Origin: Pseudomonas sp. MYb60
Lineage (GTDB): Bacteria > Pseudomonadota > Gammaproteobacteria > Pseudomonadales > Pseudomonadaceae
Direction: 5' to 3'
NCBI RefSeq assembly: GCF_002979555.1
Contig: NZ_PCOZ01000005.1
Location: 310,001-374,000 of the forward strand
Length of the DNA stretch: 64,000 nucleotides
The notes beneath the pieces are model-generated. The model was not told the origin of the DNA. It searched no databases and saw nothing but the letters and a program-made list of their open reading frames with translations. Shown here one piece after another: positions 9,823 through 18,567 of the stretch. A program made the translations under genes and the position numbers. Each line of letters starts with the position of its first letter. Positions within the stretch are counted from its first letter, which is position 1.

Positions 9823-11082
9823 ATGGGCACGCACGTTATCAAGATGCCGGACATTGGCGAAGGCATCGCGGAAGTTGAACTGTCGGTCTGGCACGTGAAA
9901 GTCGGCGACATGGTGGTCGAAGACCAGGTGCTGGCGGACGTGATGACCGACAAGGCGATGGTGGACATTCCCTCGCCCGTGCACGGCAAAGTGATTGCGC
10001 TTGGCGGCGAGCCGGGCGAGGTCATGGCCGTGGGCAGTATTTTGATCAGTATTGAAGTGGAAGGTGCGGGGAACGCCAAGGACACGCCTGCGGTGAAGGA
10101 AGCGCCCAAGCCGGCGTCAGTGGTCGAAGCCAAGCCTGCGCCGGTGGTGGTTGAAAGCAAGCCCGCGCCGGTTGTCGCAGCCCAGGCCCCGGTGGCCCGC
10201 GCCGCCGACGAACGTCCACTGGCCTCCCCCGCCGTGCGCAAGCATGCACTGGACGCGGGGATCCAGCTGCGCCTGGTGCAGGGCTCCGGCCCGGCAGGTC
10301 GCATCCTGCACGAAGACCTTGATGCCTATCTGCAACACGGGTCGGCCAAGACTTCGACAGCCGCCAACCCCTACGCCGAACGCAACACTGAAGAACAGAT
10401 CCCGGTGATCGGCATGCGCCGCAAGATCGCCCAGCGCATGCAGGACGCCACCCGTCGCGCCGCGCACTTCAGCTACGTGGAAGAAATCGACGTGACCGCC
10501 CTCGACGAGCTGCGCGTGCACCTCAACGACAAACATGGCGCCACACGCGGCAAGCTGACCCTGCTGCCGTTCATCGTGCGCGCCATGGTCGTGGCGCTTA
10601 AGGACTTCCCGCAGATCAACGCGCGTTACGACGACGAGGCTCAGGTGATCACCCGCCTCGGCGCGGTGCACGTGGGTGTGGCCACCCAAAGCGACGTAGG
10701 CCTGATGGTGCCGGTGGTGCGCCACGCAGAGGCCCGCAGTCTGTGGGGCAATGCCGAGGAGATTGCCCGTTTGGCCACGGCCGCGCGCAACGGCAAGGCC
10801 AGCCGCGACGAGCTGTCGGGCTCCACCATTACCCTGACCAGCCTGGGTGCCCTGGGCGGCATCGTCAGCACACCGGTACTGAATTTGCCGGAAGTGGCGA
10901 TTGTCGGCGTCAACCGCATTGTCGAGCGGCCGATGGTGATCAAGGGTCAGATCGTGGTGCGCAAGATGATGAACCTCTCCAGCTCGTTCGATCACCGCGT
11001 GGTCGATGGCATGGACGCAGCGCAATTCATCCAGGCCATTCGCGGCCTGCTCGAGCAACCCGCCAGCCTGTTTTTGGAGTAA
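9823..11082 (+). CDS. bkdB: Branched-chain 2-oxoacid dehydrogenase E2 (dihydrolipoyl transacylase)
   Basis: A 419-residue core subunit with three parts. An N-terminal lipoyl domain carries the lipoylated lysine in MTDKAMVD (about K44). An Ala/Pro/Val-rich flexible linker (about residues 85-130) has repeated APVVV-like units. A peripheral subunit-binding domain (SPAVRKHALDAGIQ, GPAGRILHEDL) precedes the catalytic acyltransferase domain, which ends in the HRVVDGMDAAQF motif with active-site His and Asp. It transfers the branched acyl group from E1 to CoA. The ATG follows the bkdA2 stop with no gap. Sequence and context agree fully. Confidence 0.95.
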   Translation: MGTHVIKMPDIGEGIAEVELSVWHVKVGDMVVEDQVLADVMTDKAMVDIPSPVHGKVIALGGEPGEVMAVGSILISIEVEGAGNAKDTPAVKEAPKPASVVEAKPAPVVVESKPAPVVAAQAPVARAADERPLASPAVRKHALDAGIQLRLVQGSGPAGRILHEDLDAYLQHGSAKTSTAANPYAERNTEEQIPVIGMRRKIAQRMQDATRRAAHFSYVEEIDVTALDELRVHLNDKHGATRGKLTLLPFIVRAMVVALKDFPQINARYDDEAQVITRLGAVHVGVATQSDVGLMVPVVRHAEARSLWGNAEEIARLATAARNGKASRDELSGSTITLTSLGALGGIVSTPVLNLPEVAIVGVNRIVERPMVIKGQIVVRKMMNLSSSFDHRVVDGMDAAQFIQAIRGLLEQPASLFLE

Positions 11083-11085
11083 GCC

Positions 11086-12462
11086 ATGCCAACGTTGAAC
11101 ACGACGCTGCTGATTATCGGCGGCGGCCCTGGCGGTTATGTGGCGGCGATCCGGGCCGGCCAACTGGGCATCCCGACCATCCTGGTGGAAGGCCGGGCGC
11201 TGGGGGGTACTTGCCTGAACATCGGCTGCATTCCGTCCAAGGCCCTGATTCACGTGGCCGAGCAGTTCCAGCAAACCATCCACCACAGCCAGGGTTCACA
11301 ACTGGGCATCGAAGTGGATGTGCCGACCCTGGACATCCGCAAGAGCGTGGAATGGAAAGACGGCATCGTCGACCGCCTGACCACCGGCGTTGCGGCGCTG
11401 CTCAAGAAGCATAAAGTGCAGGTGATCCACGGCTGGGCCAAGGTCGTCGATGGCAAGACCGTCGATGTCGGCGACCAGCGCATCCAGTGCGAACACCTGC
11501 TGTTGGCCACCGGTTCGAAGAGCGTCGAGCTGCCGATGCTGCCGATTGGCGGGCCGATCATCTCGTCCACCGAAGCCTTGACGCCGACGCGGGTGCCCAA
11601 GCGTTTGATCGTGGTGGGGGGTGGTTACATCGGCCTGGAACTGGGGATTGCCTACCGCAAGCTCGGCGCCGACGTGAGTGTGGTCGAAGCACAGGATCGC
11701 ATCCTGCCCGCCTACGATGCCGAATTGACCCAGCCGGTAAACGAATCCCTCAAGCAACTGGGCGTGAAGCTCTACCTCAAGCACAGCGTCACCGGGTTTG
11801 CCGATGGCAGCCTGCAGGTACGGGATCCAAACGGCGATACCGTGTCGCTGGCCACTGATCAGGTATTGGTTGCCGTTGGTCGCAAACCCAACACCCAGGG
11901 CTGGAACCTCGAAGCGCTGAACCTGGCGATGAACGGTGCGGCGATCAAGATCGACTCCCGTTGCCAGACCAGCATGCGCAACGTGTACGCCATTGGTGAC
12001 CTCAGCGGCGAACCGATGCTGGCGCACCGGGCCATGGCCCAAGGTGAAATGGTGGCCGAGTTGATCGGCGGCCAGCATCGCGAATTCAACCCGGCGGCGA
12101 TCCCGGCGGTGTGTTTTACCGACCCGGAGCTGGTGGTGGTCGGCAAGACCCCGGATGAAGCCCAGGCGGCCGGGCTGGACTGTATCGTGTCGAGCTTCCC
12201 GTTCGCGGCCAACGGCCGGGCGATGACCCTGGAGTCAAAAACCGGTTTCGTGCGGGTGGTGGCGCGGCGTGACAACCACTTGATCGTCGGTTGGCAGGCA
12301 GTGGGTGCGGGCGTCTCGGAACTGTCCACCGCCTTTGGCCTGAGCCTGGAAATGGGCGCGCGCCTGGAGGATGTGGCGGGCACTGTCCACGCCCACCCGA
12401 CATTGGGCGAAGCGGTGCAGGAAGCCGCACTGCGGGCATTGGGCCACGCACTGCATCTGTAA
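11086..12462 (+). CDS. lpdV: Dihydrolipoyl dehydrogenase LPD-Val (E3)
   Basis: A 458-residue FAD disulfide reductase that reoxidises the lipoyl arms of BkdB using NAD+. It shows the N-terminal FAD motif [13 protein letters not shown], the redox-active disulfide [12 protein letters not shown] (about residues 43-54), an NAD-binding motif [12 protein letters not shown] near residue 183, and the C-terminal His/Glu motif HAHPTLGEA. This is the branched-chain-specific E3 in last position of the bkd operon, as in P. putida, three bases after bkdB. A palindromic intergenic repeat follows 14 bases after the stop and may end transcription or stabilise the mRNA. Confidence 0.96.
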   Translation: MPTLNTTLLIIGGGPGGYVAAIRAGQLGIPTILVEGRALGGTCLNIGCIPSKALIHVAEQFQQTIHHSQGSQLGIEVDVPTLDIRKSVEWKDGIVDRLTTGVAALLKKHKVQVIHGWAKVVDGKTVDVGDQRIQCEHLLLATGSKSVELPMLPIGGPIISSTEALTPTRVPKRLIVVGGGYIGLELGIAYRKLGADVSVVEAQDRILPAYDAELTQPVNESLKQLGVKLYLKHSVTGFADGSLQVRDPNGDTVSLATDQVLVAVGRKPNTQGWNLEALNLAMNGAAIKIDSRCQTSMRNVYAIGDLSGEPMLAHRAMAQGEMVAELIGGQHREFNPAAIPAVCFTDPELVVVGKTPDEAQAAGLDCIVSSFPFAANGRAMTLESKTGFVRVVARRDNHLIVGWQAVGAGVSELSTAFGLSLEMGARLEDVAGTVHAHPTLGEAVQEAALRALGHALHL

Positions 12463-12475
12463 AAACGCGGTGAGG

Positions 12476-12550
12476 CCATCGGGGGCAGGCCCCCTCCCAC
12501 AGGAGAATGCATTCCAAATGTGGGAGGGGGCTTGGCCCCGATAGCGGTGG
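12476..12550. repeat. Palindromic intergenic repeat, copy 1
   Basis: Two arms of the GTGGGAGGGGGCTTGCCCCC family face each other (CCATCGGGGGCAGGCCCCCTC and GAGGGGGCTTGGCCCCGATAG), so the transcript can form a long hairpin between lpdV and ilvE. It is the first of several related copies in the window. Confidence 0.75.
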
Positions 12551-12665
12551 ATCAGTCAATACAGAGACCGAAGGCGTCCACCCAGTGGCTCCCACACAAG
12601 CCAAGAATGCAGTATTGTTGCGCCCATTCAGAAAAAAACCGACTTGACCAACGATAGAGGGTGTC

Positions 12666-13685
12666 ATGGGTAACGAAAGCATCAATTGGGACAAGCTGGG
12701 TTTTGACTACATCAAGACCGACAAACGGTTTCTCCAGGTCTGGAAAAACGGCGAGTGGCAAGACGGCACCCTGACCGACGACAACGTGCTGCACATCAGC
12801 GAGGGCTCCACCGCCTTGCATTATGGCCAGCAGTGCTTTGAAGGCCTGAAGGCCTATCGTTGCAAGGACGGTTCGATCAACTTGTTCCGCCCCGACCAGA
12901 ACGCCGCCCGCATGCAACGCAGCTGCGCGCGCCTGCTGATGCCGCATGTGTCGACCGAAGATTTCATCGACGCCTGCAAACAAGTGGTCAAGGCCAACGA
13001 GCGCTTCATCCCGCCTTACGGCAGTGGCGGCGCGCTGTACCTGCGCCCGTTTGTGATCGGCACCGGTGACAACATCGGCGTGCGTACCGCGCCGGAGTTC
13101 ATCTTCTCCGTGTTCGCCATCCCGGTCGGCGCCTACTTCAAGGGCGGCCTGGTGCCTCACAACTTCCAGATCTCCACCTTCGACCGCGCCGCGCCACAAG
13201 GCACCGGTGCCGCCAAGGTCGGTGGCAACTACGCCGCCAGCCTGATGCCAGGCTCGGAAGCTAAAAAAGCCGGTTTCGCCGACGCGATCTACCTTGACCC
13301 GCTGACCCACTCGAAAATCGAAGAAGTCGGTTCGGCCAACTTCTTCGGCATTACCCACGACAACCAGTTCATCACGCCGAAGTCGCCTTCGGTGCTGCCA
13401 GGCATCACCCGCCTGTCGCTGATCGAACTGGCACAGACCCGCTTGGGCCTGACCGTGACCGAGGGCGAAGTGTTCATCGACAAGCTGGACCAGTTCAAGG
13501 AAGCCGGCGCCTGCGGTACCGCAGCGGTGATCTCGCCGATCGGCGGCATCCAGTACAACGGCAAGCTGCACGTGTTCCACAGCGAAACCGAAGTCGGCCC
13601 GATCACCCAACGGCTCTATCAAGAGCTGACCGGCGTGCAGACCGGCGACGTTGAAGCGCCAGCGGGTTGGATCGTCAAGGTCTGA
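12666..13685 (+). CDS. ilvE: Branched-chain amino acid aminotransferase
   Basis: A 339-residue class IV (fold type IV) PLP aminotransferase that interconverts leucine, isoleucine and valine with their 2-oxo acids using 2-oxoglutarate/glutamate. The PLP lysine lies in the conserved AAKVGGNYAASL (about K183). Other family marks are HYGQQCFEGLKAYR (about residues 57-70) and EVGSANFFGI. The length fits the long (about 340-residue) BCAT group. RBS-like AGAGGGTG precedes the ATG. Its position just after the bkd operon is functionally apt, since it would make the 2-oxo acids that the Bkd complex consumes, but the repeat and a 203-base gap suggest its own promoter. Confidence 0.93.
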   Translation: MGNESINWDKLGFDYIKTDKRFLQVWKNGEWQDGTLTDDNVLHISEGSTALHYGQQCFEGLKAYRCKDGSINLFRPDQNAARMQRSCARLLMPHVSTEDFIDACKQVVKANERFIPPYGSGGALYLRPFVIGTGDNIGVRTAPEFIFSVFAIPVGAYFKGGLVPHNFQISTFDRAAPQGTGAAKVGGNYAASLMPGSEAKKAGFADAIYLDPLTHSKIEEVGSANFFGITHDNQFITPKSPSVLPGITRLSLIELAQTRLGLTVTEGEVFIDKLDQFKEAGACGTAAVISPIGGIQYNGKLHVFHSETEVGPITQRLYQELTGVQTGDVEAPAGWIVKV

Positions 13686-13720
13686 TAGATACCGCCAAGC
13701 CCTCTATGGGCGACGGTTTA

Positions 13721-13808
13721 TGTGTGCGGGCTTGCTCGCGAATGCGGTTTGTCAGTCTCAAATGGATTGACTGATACACCGTTTTCGCAGGCAAGCCCGC
13801 TTCCACAT
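13721..13808. repeat. Palindromic intergenic repeat, copy 2
   Basis: A divergent member of the family, with GTGTGCGGGCTTGCTCGCG at the left and CAGGCAAGCCCGCTTCCACA at the right in opposite orientation, filling the gap between convergent ilvE and the GNAT gene. It could act as a bidirectional terminator. Confidence 0.65.
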
Positions 13809-13823
13809 TTGTTCTGCGCAGTT

Positions 13824-14708
13824 TCAAGGGATGTTTTCGGTGATCTTCTTGCCCATGCTGATCCGCGGCTCCACCCCATACCCCAACGCCTCGTAAAACC
13901 CCGCCACTGCCTCATTTCCCCCAGTAATCTGCAGGTTGATCTTCATGCATCCCAAGGCCGTCAACGCCTGTTCCGCATGACGCACCAGCGAAGATCCCAA
14001 GCCATGGCGCCGATAGTCGGCGTGCACCGCCACTGAGTACAGCCAGCCACGATGACCGTCGTAGCCGGCCATGAGGGTGCCGATCACGGTTTTTTTATCC
14101 GTCGCCACGAAGAACAACCCATCGTTGACCGCGAGCTTTTTATCGATCGCCAGGCTCGGCAGGTTATGGGCGGTGTCATAGCCAAAGGCTTCCTGCCAGA
14201 GATCAACCACCTGGGCACGGTGCTGACGGTCGCGGTAAGGTCCGATGGGATAGCGCGACGACAGGGTTTTTTCCATCACCAGGGTGCGTTCGTTGCCGTG
14301 GTAGACGTCGCGCACGGTATGAAAACCCAGCTTGGTGTAGAACGGCTCGGCGGTCAGCGAGGACGGCACGCTCAACACTGTCACGCCGGCCTCGCGGGCG
14401 CGCAACTCGATTTCGATCATGAGCAGCCGGCCAATCCCCTGCCCCTGCAGCGCCGGGTTGACGAACACCGAGCGCACTACATTGGCATCCAGCGCGGCGG
14501 TAGCCACGATGATCTCGTCCTGCACCGCCACCAGCACCACCCGCTTCCCCAGCAGGGCCAGCACGGCGTCGGGGGTGAAGTTGCCAGCGACCCGGGCGAT
14601 CACGTCGGCGGGATAATCCCGCGCATTGCTGCTGTGCAAGGCGGCCAGGATCACTTGGCTGATCCCTTCGGCATCGGCAGGTTGGGCGAGACGAACAGCG
14701 GTAGACAT
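13824..14708 (-). CDS. Tandem two-domain GNAT acetyltransferase
   Basis: A 294-residue protein made of two complete GNAT folds. The first (about residues 5-150) has the acetyl-CoA loop motif NPALQGQGIGRLL and a final YTKLGF strand. The second (about 155-290) has HADYRRHGLGSSL and FYEALGYGVEP and resembles YpeA-type acetyltransferases. The start at 14708 is chosen because AAGGAGCC lies just before it; the longer frame to 14792 runs into repeat sequence. GNAT enzymes transfer acetyl groups to amines, but the acceptor is unknown here. Double GNAT proteins often have one catalytic and one structural or regulatory half. No operon partner is apparent. Confidence 0.82.
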   Translation of the reverse strand: MSTAVRLAQPADAEGISQVILAALHSSNARDYPADVIARVAGNFTPDAVLALLGKRVVLVAVQDEIIVATAALDANVVRSVFVNPALQGQGIGRLLMIEIELRAREAGVTVLSVPSSLTAEPFYTKLGFHTVRDVYHGNERTLVMEKTLSSRYPIGPYRDRQHRAQVVDLWQEAFGYDTAHNLPSLAIDKKLAVNDGLFFVATDKKTVIGTLMAGYDGHRGWLYSVAVHADYRRHGLGSSLVRHAEQALTALGCMKINLQITGGNEAVAGFYEALGYGVEPRISMGKKITENIP

Positions 14709-14764
14709 GCAGGGCTCCTTGCAGAAAACAGATACCAAAACCACCCTCATACTAATGCGGGACC

Positions 14765-14845
14765 TGGCTTGCCTGCGATAGCGGTCTGTCAATCAGCGCC
14801 CTGTTGCGCAGACACCGCTTTCGTCGGCAAGCCAGCGCCCACATT
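14765..14845. repeat. Palindromic intergenic repeat, copy 3 (overlaps a coding 3' end)
   Basis: The arms GGCTTGCCTGCGATAGCGGT and ACCGCTTTCGTCGGCAAGCC face each other. The right arm lies within the last codons of the TIGR03915-type gene ending at 14789, so the repeat supplies the final residues of that protein. Confidence 0.65.
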
Positions 14846-15673
14846 AAACGTGTTCGCAATCTTTTTGCCGGGCCGGGTACCGATAAGCTTCGCCTGCCCA
14901 TCCTTCTGCTTGCCCGTCCGCGCCTCGCTGATCAAGCCCGGGATCAACTTGCCCTCCGGCAGGTTCTTCCAGAAGCGACTGGGCAAATGCCCTTCCATCA
15001 CCTTGGGATTGAGCCGCGCCGGATTGAAGATATGGCTGTAGTAGGTCAACCACATCTCACTGTGGGGGTCCTCGACGTTCTGCGCCAACTGCCGCCATGC
15101 CTCGGGGCACTCACGCTGGTGAATCAACTGCTCACCGTCGTAATACACCCCATCCAACGGCGTGGCGATCATCCAGCGATGACGGCCCATGCGTCCGACA
15201 AAATGCTGGCTGGCAGACTTGAGGATGTCATGTGCCGGCTCATGCCAGGCCACGTATTCCGGCAATTCGGACCCCGCGCCTTCCGGCAGCGCAATAAACC
15301 GCACGAATGCGTGCAGATGGTGGGCCTCGCGGCTGACTTGCTTGATCCGCCGCTGCAATTCACTGCCCAGCTTGTCCCCTGCCAGCATCGCCGTGCGGTC
15401 GCCATGGCTGACCCGCCACAACACTTCATACAACAGGCTCCAACGCTGCTCGCCGTGGTAACAGGCGGCCGACTCGAGCAATTCCAGCAGCGCCTTGGGC
15501 ACACGCGTCTGGAATGGCCCAAGCCCTTCGGGGATCGGCTCGTCGGTGGCAAACAGATCCGCCACCTCGGCCTCGCCCCAGCTCACCTGGCTAGGGTCGA
15601 CCTGATGGCTGAGCAGCCAGCGCGCCTGTTCGCGCCAGGTGCTGAAGAGGTTGTCGCATTCCAGGCTGATCAT
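14789..15673 (-). CDS. TIGR03915-type putative DNA repair protein
   Basis: A 294-residue protein of the DUF4130/TIGR03915 family, known to occur beside a radical SAM protein and, in other genomes, fused to UdgX-type uracil-DNA glycosylase domains. Visible marks are an N-terminal FSTWREQARWLL region, repeated aromatic/His positions (LHAFVRFIAL; HILKSASQHFVGRMG-like; PLDGVYYDGEQL) and the closing LPEGKLIPGL region. The ATG at 15673 overlaps the upstream stop as ATGA, so it is coupled to the radical SAM gene and shares its LexA-like control. The last 15-18 residues are encoded by a palindromic repeat arm and are probably not part of the ancestral protein. The biochemical role is unproven. Confidence 0.8.
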   Translation of the reverse strand: MISLECDNLFSTWREQARWLLSHQVDPSQVSWGEAEVADLFATDEPIPEGLGPFQTRVPKALLELLESAACYHGEQRWSLLYEVLWRVSHGDRTAMLAGDKLGSELQRRIKQVSREAHHLHAFVRFIALPEGAGSELPEYVAWHEPAHDILKSASQHFVGRMGRHRWMIATPLDGVYYDGEQLIHQRECPEAWRQLAQNVEDPHSEMWLTYYSHIFNPARLNPKVMEGHLPSRFWKNLPEGKLIPGLISEARTGKQKDGQAKLIGTRPGKKIANTFNVGAGLPTKAVSAQQGAD

Positions 15674-16890
15674 CCCCACAACCCCATCTGCTGCGGCTGC
15701 GGGCGGTCGCGCAGTTGTTCGCGCAGCAACACGCTGGTGCTGTCGGCCTGCTGCGGGTGGTAGTCGCTGGTGATGAAAAACGGCTTGGCCTTGGCCAGCA
15801 CGCAGCGCATGCGGGCCAGGTCCTCGAAGCGGATCTTGCGCTCTCGGCGCAGGTCCACCAGGCGCTGGGTAGTGCGCAGGCCGATCCCGGGGATGCGCGC
15901 GATCAGGGTCGGTTCGGCGCGGTTCAGGTCCAGCGGGAACACCTCGCGATGCTCCAGCGCCCAGGCCAGCTTGGGGTCAATGTCCAGGGCCAGGTGGCCG
16001 GGGCCCTGGAACAGTTCCCCGGCCCTGAAGCCGTAGCTGCGCAGGAGGAAATCAGCCTGGTACAACCGGTGCTCGCGCATCAGCGGTGGCGCGGCCAGGG
16101 GCACGCTTTTCGGGCTGTTCGGGATCGGGCTGAAGGCCGAGTAATACACACGGCGCAGCTTGAAACTGCCGTACAGCGACTCGGCACCGTGGAGGATGGT
16201 GCTGTCGTCGGTGTCGTCGGCCCCGACGATCAACTGGGTACTTTGCCCGGCCGGTGCGAAGCGTGGGGCGCGGGGTTCGTTGAGTACGGTCTGCTCGCCG
16301 GTGTAGATGGTCTGCATGGCCTGCTTGATCGATACGATCTTTTTCTCCGGCGCCAGGGTCTGCAGGCTGGCCTCCGTGGGCAGTTCGATATTCACGCTCA
16401 GACGGTCGGCATAACGCCCGGCCTCGGCAATCAGCGCCGGGTCGGCGTCGGGGATGGTCTTGAGGTGGATATAGCCGCGAAAGTCATGCTCTTCACGCAG
16501 CAGCTTGGCGACCCGCACCAACTGCTCCATGGTGTAGTCGGACGAACGGATGATGCCAGAGCTGAGGAACAGCCCGCTGACGCAGTTGCGCCGGTAGAAA
16601 TCCAGGGTCAACGTGACCACCTCCTCCGGGCTGAAGCGTGCGCGGGGCACGTCGCTGGAGCGGCGGTTGACGCAGTATTGGCAGTCGTACAGGCAGAAGT
16701 TGGTGAGCAACACCTTGAGCAGCGACACGCAGCGCCCGTCGGGGGTGTAGCTGTGGCAGATGCCCATGCCATCGGTGGAACCCAGCCCGGCCTTGCCCTC
16801 GGAGCTGCGCTTGGGCGCTCCACTGCTGGCGCATGACGCGTCGTACTTGGCGGCGTCGGCGAGGATGCTGAGTTTTTCGATCAATTGCAT
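15670..16890 (-). CDS. Putative DNA modification/repair radical SAM protein (TIGR03916-type)
   Basis: A 406-residue radical SAM enzyme. The [4Fe-4S]-binding cysteines sit in CLYDCQYC (about C66, C70, C73), preceded by further cysteines (SYTPDGRC). A helix-hairpin-helix DNA-binding segment (TLIARIPGIGLRTTQRLVDLR) lies near the C-terminus, about residues 330-350. That pairing suggests radical chemistry on DNA, by analogy with spore photoproduct lyase, but no activity is known for this family. The start at 16890 is preferred over in-frame ATG/GTG codons to 16974 because the conserved family begins with the LIEKLSILADAAKYD segment and because a LexA-like box occupies 16905-16920. It forms an ATGA-coupled operon with the TIGR03915-type gene. 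Confidence 0.87.
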   Translation of the reverse strand: MQLIEKLSILADAAKYDASCASSGAPKRSSEGKAGLGSTDGMGICHSYTPDGRCVSLLKVLLTNFCLYDCQYCVNRRSSDVPRARFSPEEVVTLTLDFYRRNCVSGLFLSSGIIRSSDYTMEQLVRVAKLLREEHDFRGYIHLKTIPDADPALIAEAGRYADRLSVNIELPTEASLQTLAPEKKIVSIKQAMQTIYTGEQTVLNEPRAPRFAPAGQSTQLIVGADDTDDSTILHGAESLYGSFKLRRVYYSAFSPIPNSPKSVPLAAPPLMREHRLYQADFLLRSYGFRAGELFQGPGHLALDIDPKLAWALEHREVFPLDLNRAEPTLIARIPGIGLRTTQRLVDLRRERKIRFEDLARMRCVLAKAKPFFITSDYHPQQADSTSVLLREQLRDRPQPQQMGLWG

Positions 16891-16904
16891 GGAGGCCACC
16901 GGCA

Positions 16905-16920
16905 CTGGTTTTTTGTACAG
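16905..16920 (-). promoter_or_regulatory. LexA-like SOS box
   Basis: Read on the minus strand the site is CTGTACAAAAAACCAG, matching CTG-N10-CAG with an A-rich core (consensus CTGTATATATATACAG). It ends 14 bases before the radical SAM start codon, a typical operator position, and would place this two-gene operon in the SOS response. Confidence 0.65.
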
Positions 16921-17000
16921 TACCAGTAGCTCTTCCATGGCGCCAGTGCCGTCTGTAAGACCGCATGCACCCACAACAAGCGCAGTCCCCAGCGGGTTTA

Positions 17001-18338
17001 TCAGCTCGCGGTGGCCAACAGCAGGTCCTGCACCGAACGCGCCTTGCCTCGGCTGCGATCGTGCTCATACAGCGACGCGGCAATTTCATCCGCACGAATC
17101 GGCAACACCGACAGCAAGGTGTCACTCAAGCCATGGCTGGCCTGGCTGAAGCCCTGGATGTAGATGCCCGCATTGCAGCGCTCGTCGGTGACGATGCGGT
17201 AGTCGCGCGCCACTTCGAACTCGCCCAGGTACGCTTCCAGCGGCGCCAGCAGCGCGCGATGCGTCTGGCGCTCGTAACCGGTGGCGAGGATGACCGCGTC
17301 GTAGTGATTGACACTGGTTTCGCCGTCGGCGTTGTTGCGCAGCACCAGTTCGATCCCCAGCGGGCCCGGGGTGGCCTTCTCGACCACGGTCATGGTGCGG
17401 AACGCCTGGCGGGCAATGCCGGAGACTTTCTGGCGATAGAAGATGCCGTAGATGCGCTCGATCAGGTCCAGGTCGACCACCGAGTAATTGGTGTTCTGGT
17501 ACTCGGCCACCAGCCGCTCGCGCTCTGCGCCCACCTGCTGGAACACCAGGTCGGTAAAGGCCGGCGAGAACACTTCGTTGACGAACGGGCTGTCATCCGC
17601 CGGTTTCAACGCCGAACCGCGCAGAATCAGGTCCACCTGCACCGACGGGAAGCTGTCGTTCAAGTCGATAAACGCCTCGGCCGCGCTCTGCCCGCCGCCG
17701 ATGATGGCAATGCGCATGGCCTTGCCCTCCACACACGGCTGCTGGGCCATGCGCTCCAGGTATTGGGAGTGGTGGAACACCCGGCTGTCGCCCTTGAGCG
17801 CCTTGAACGCTTCTGGAATACGCGGCGTGCCCCCGGCACTGACCACCACCGAACGGGTGGTGCGCACATGCTGCTCGCCCAGGGCATCGCGGGAGATAAC
17901 GCGCAGCGCCTCGACCTGTTGCTGGTGCAGGATCGGTTCGATGGCCAGCACTTCCTCGCCGTAGCGGCTCTGGGCCTGGAACTGGCCCGCGACCCAGCGC
18001 AGGTAGTCGTTGTACTCCATGCGGCACGGGTAGAAGGTGCCCAGGTTGATGAAGTCCACCAGGCGGTTATGGGCCTTAAGGTAGTTGACGAAGGAATACG
18101 GGCTGGTGGGGTTGCGCAGGGTCACCAGGTCCTTGAGGAACGAAATCTGCAGTTCGCTCTGGGTCACCAGGGTGTTGCCGTGCCAGCGGTAATCGGCCTG
18201 TTTGTCCAGAAACAGCACGTCCAGTTTGCCCTGCGCTTGCTCGCGCTCTTGCAGGGCGATGGCCAGCGCCAGGTTCGAAGGGCCGAAACCGATACCGATC
18301 AGGTCGTGAACCGCGGGCGAAGCAATTGCCTGTGTCAT
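17001..18338 (-). CDS. pvdA: L-ornithine N5-monooxygenase PvdA
   Basis: A 445-residue flavin N-hydroxylating monooxygenase that makes N5-hydroxyornithine for the pyoverdine siderophore. FAD site GIGFGPSNLALAIAL starts near residue 15, the NADPH site IAIIGGGQSAAEAF near 212, and the C-terminal ATGYERQTH motif near 360. The family insert DKQADYRWHGNTLVTQSELQ is present. It is divergent from pvdR-pvdT-opmQ and preceded by a PvdS-type promoter, so it should be switched on by iron starvation. The length is normal. The protein acts on the cytoplasmic side, before assembly by the pyoverdine peptide synthetases, which are not in this window. Confidence 0.96.
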   Translation of the reverse strand: MTQAIASPAVHDLIGIGFGPSNLALAIALQEREQAQGKLDVLFLDKQADYRWHGNTLVTQSELQISFLKDLVTLRNPTSPYSFVNYLKAHNRLVDFINLGTFYPCRMEYNDYLRWVAGQFQAQSRYGEEVLAIEPILHQQQVEALRVISRDALGEQHVRTTRSVVVSAGGTPRIPEAFKALKGDSRVFHHSQYLERMAQQPCVEGKAMRIAIIGGGQSAAEAFIDLNDSFPSVQVDLILRGSALKPADDSPFVNEVFSPAFTDLVFQQVGAERERLVAEYQNTNYSVVDLDLIERIYGIFYRQKVSGIARQAFRTMTVVEKATPGPLGIELVLRNNADGETSVNHYDAVILATGYERQTHRALLAPLEAYLGEFEVARDYRIVTDERCNAGIYIQGFSQASHGLSDTLLSVLPIRADEIAASLYEHDRSRGKARSVQDLLLATAS

Positions 18339-18421
18339 TCCAGTGTCCTCTGGATAAGCCCCATGGCGGTGGGGCGGGAATACCTTCGTAACCTGCTCGA
18401 CAGGTCATGTGTTGATAGGAA

Positions 18422-18445
18422 ACGAGGACCGTGAAATAAAATTTA
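18422..18445 (-). promoter_or_regulatory. PvdS-type iron starvation (IS) box for pvdA
   Basis: On the minus strand TAAAT (18445-18441) is followed after exactly 16 bases by CGT (18424-18422). This is the TAAAT-N16/17-CGT element recognised by the ECF sigma factor PvdS. It lies about 84 bases before the pvdA start codon. Confidence 0.8.
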
Positions 18446-18567
18446 ACTGATGGACTGGCAACGCCTGTCCACGCCGGTGCGTCATGGCCTAAATCTGCGC
18501 GCAATTGCCTCGTTTAACTGTCAGCTGCGCATCACTGCGCTCCGAACTTCCCGGCTGGAACCCCTGC

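Noticed and set aside
9890..9910. TGGCACGTG inside bkdB as a sigma-54 -24 box
   Set aside because: No TTGC at the required spacing and it lies in a well-supported coding region.
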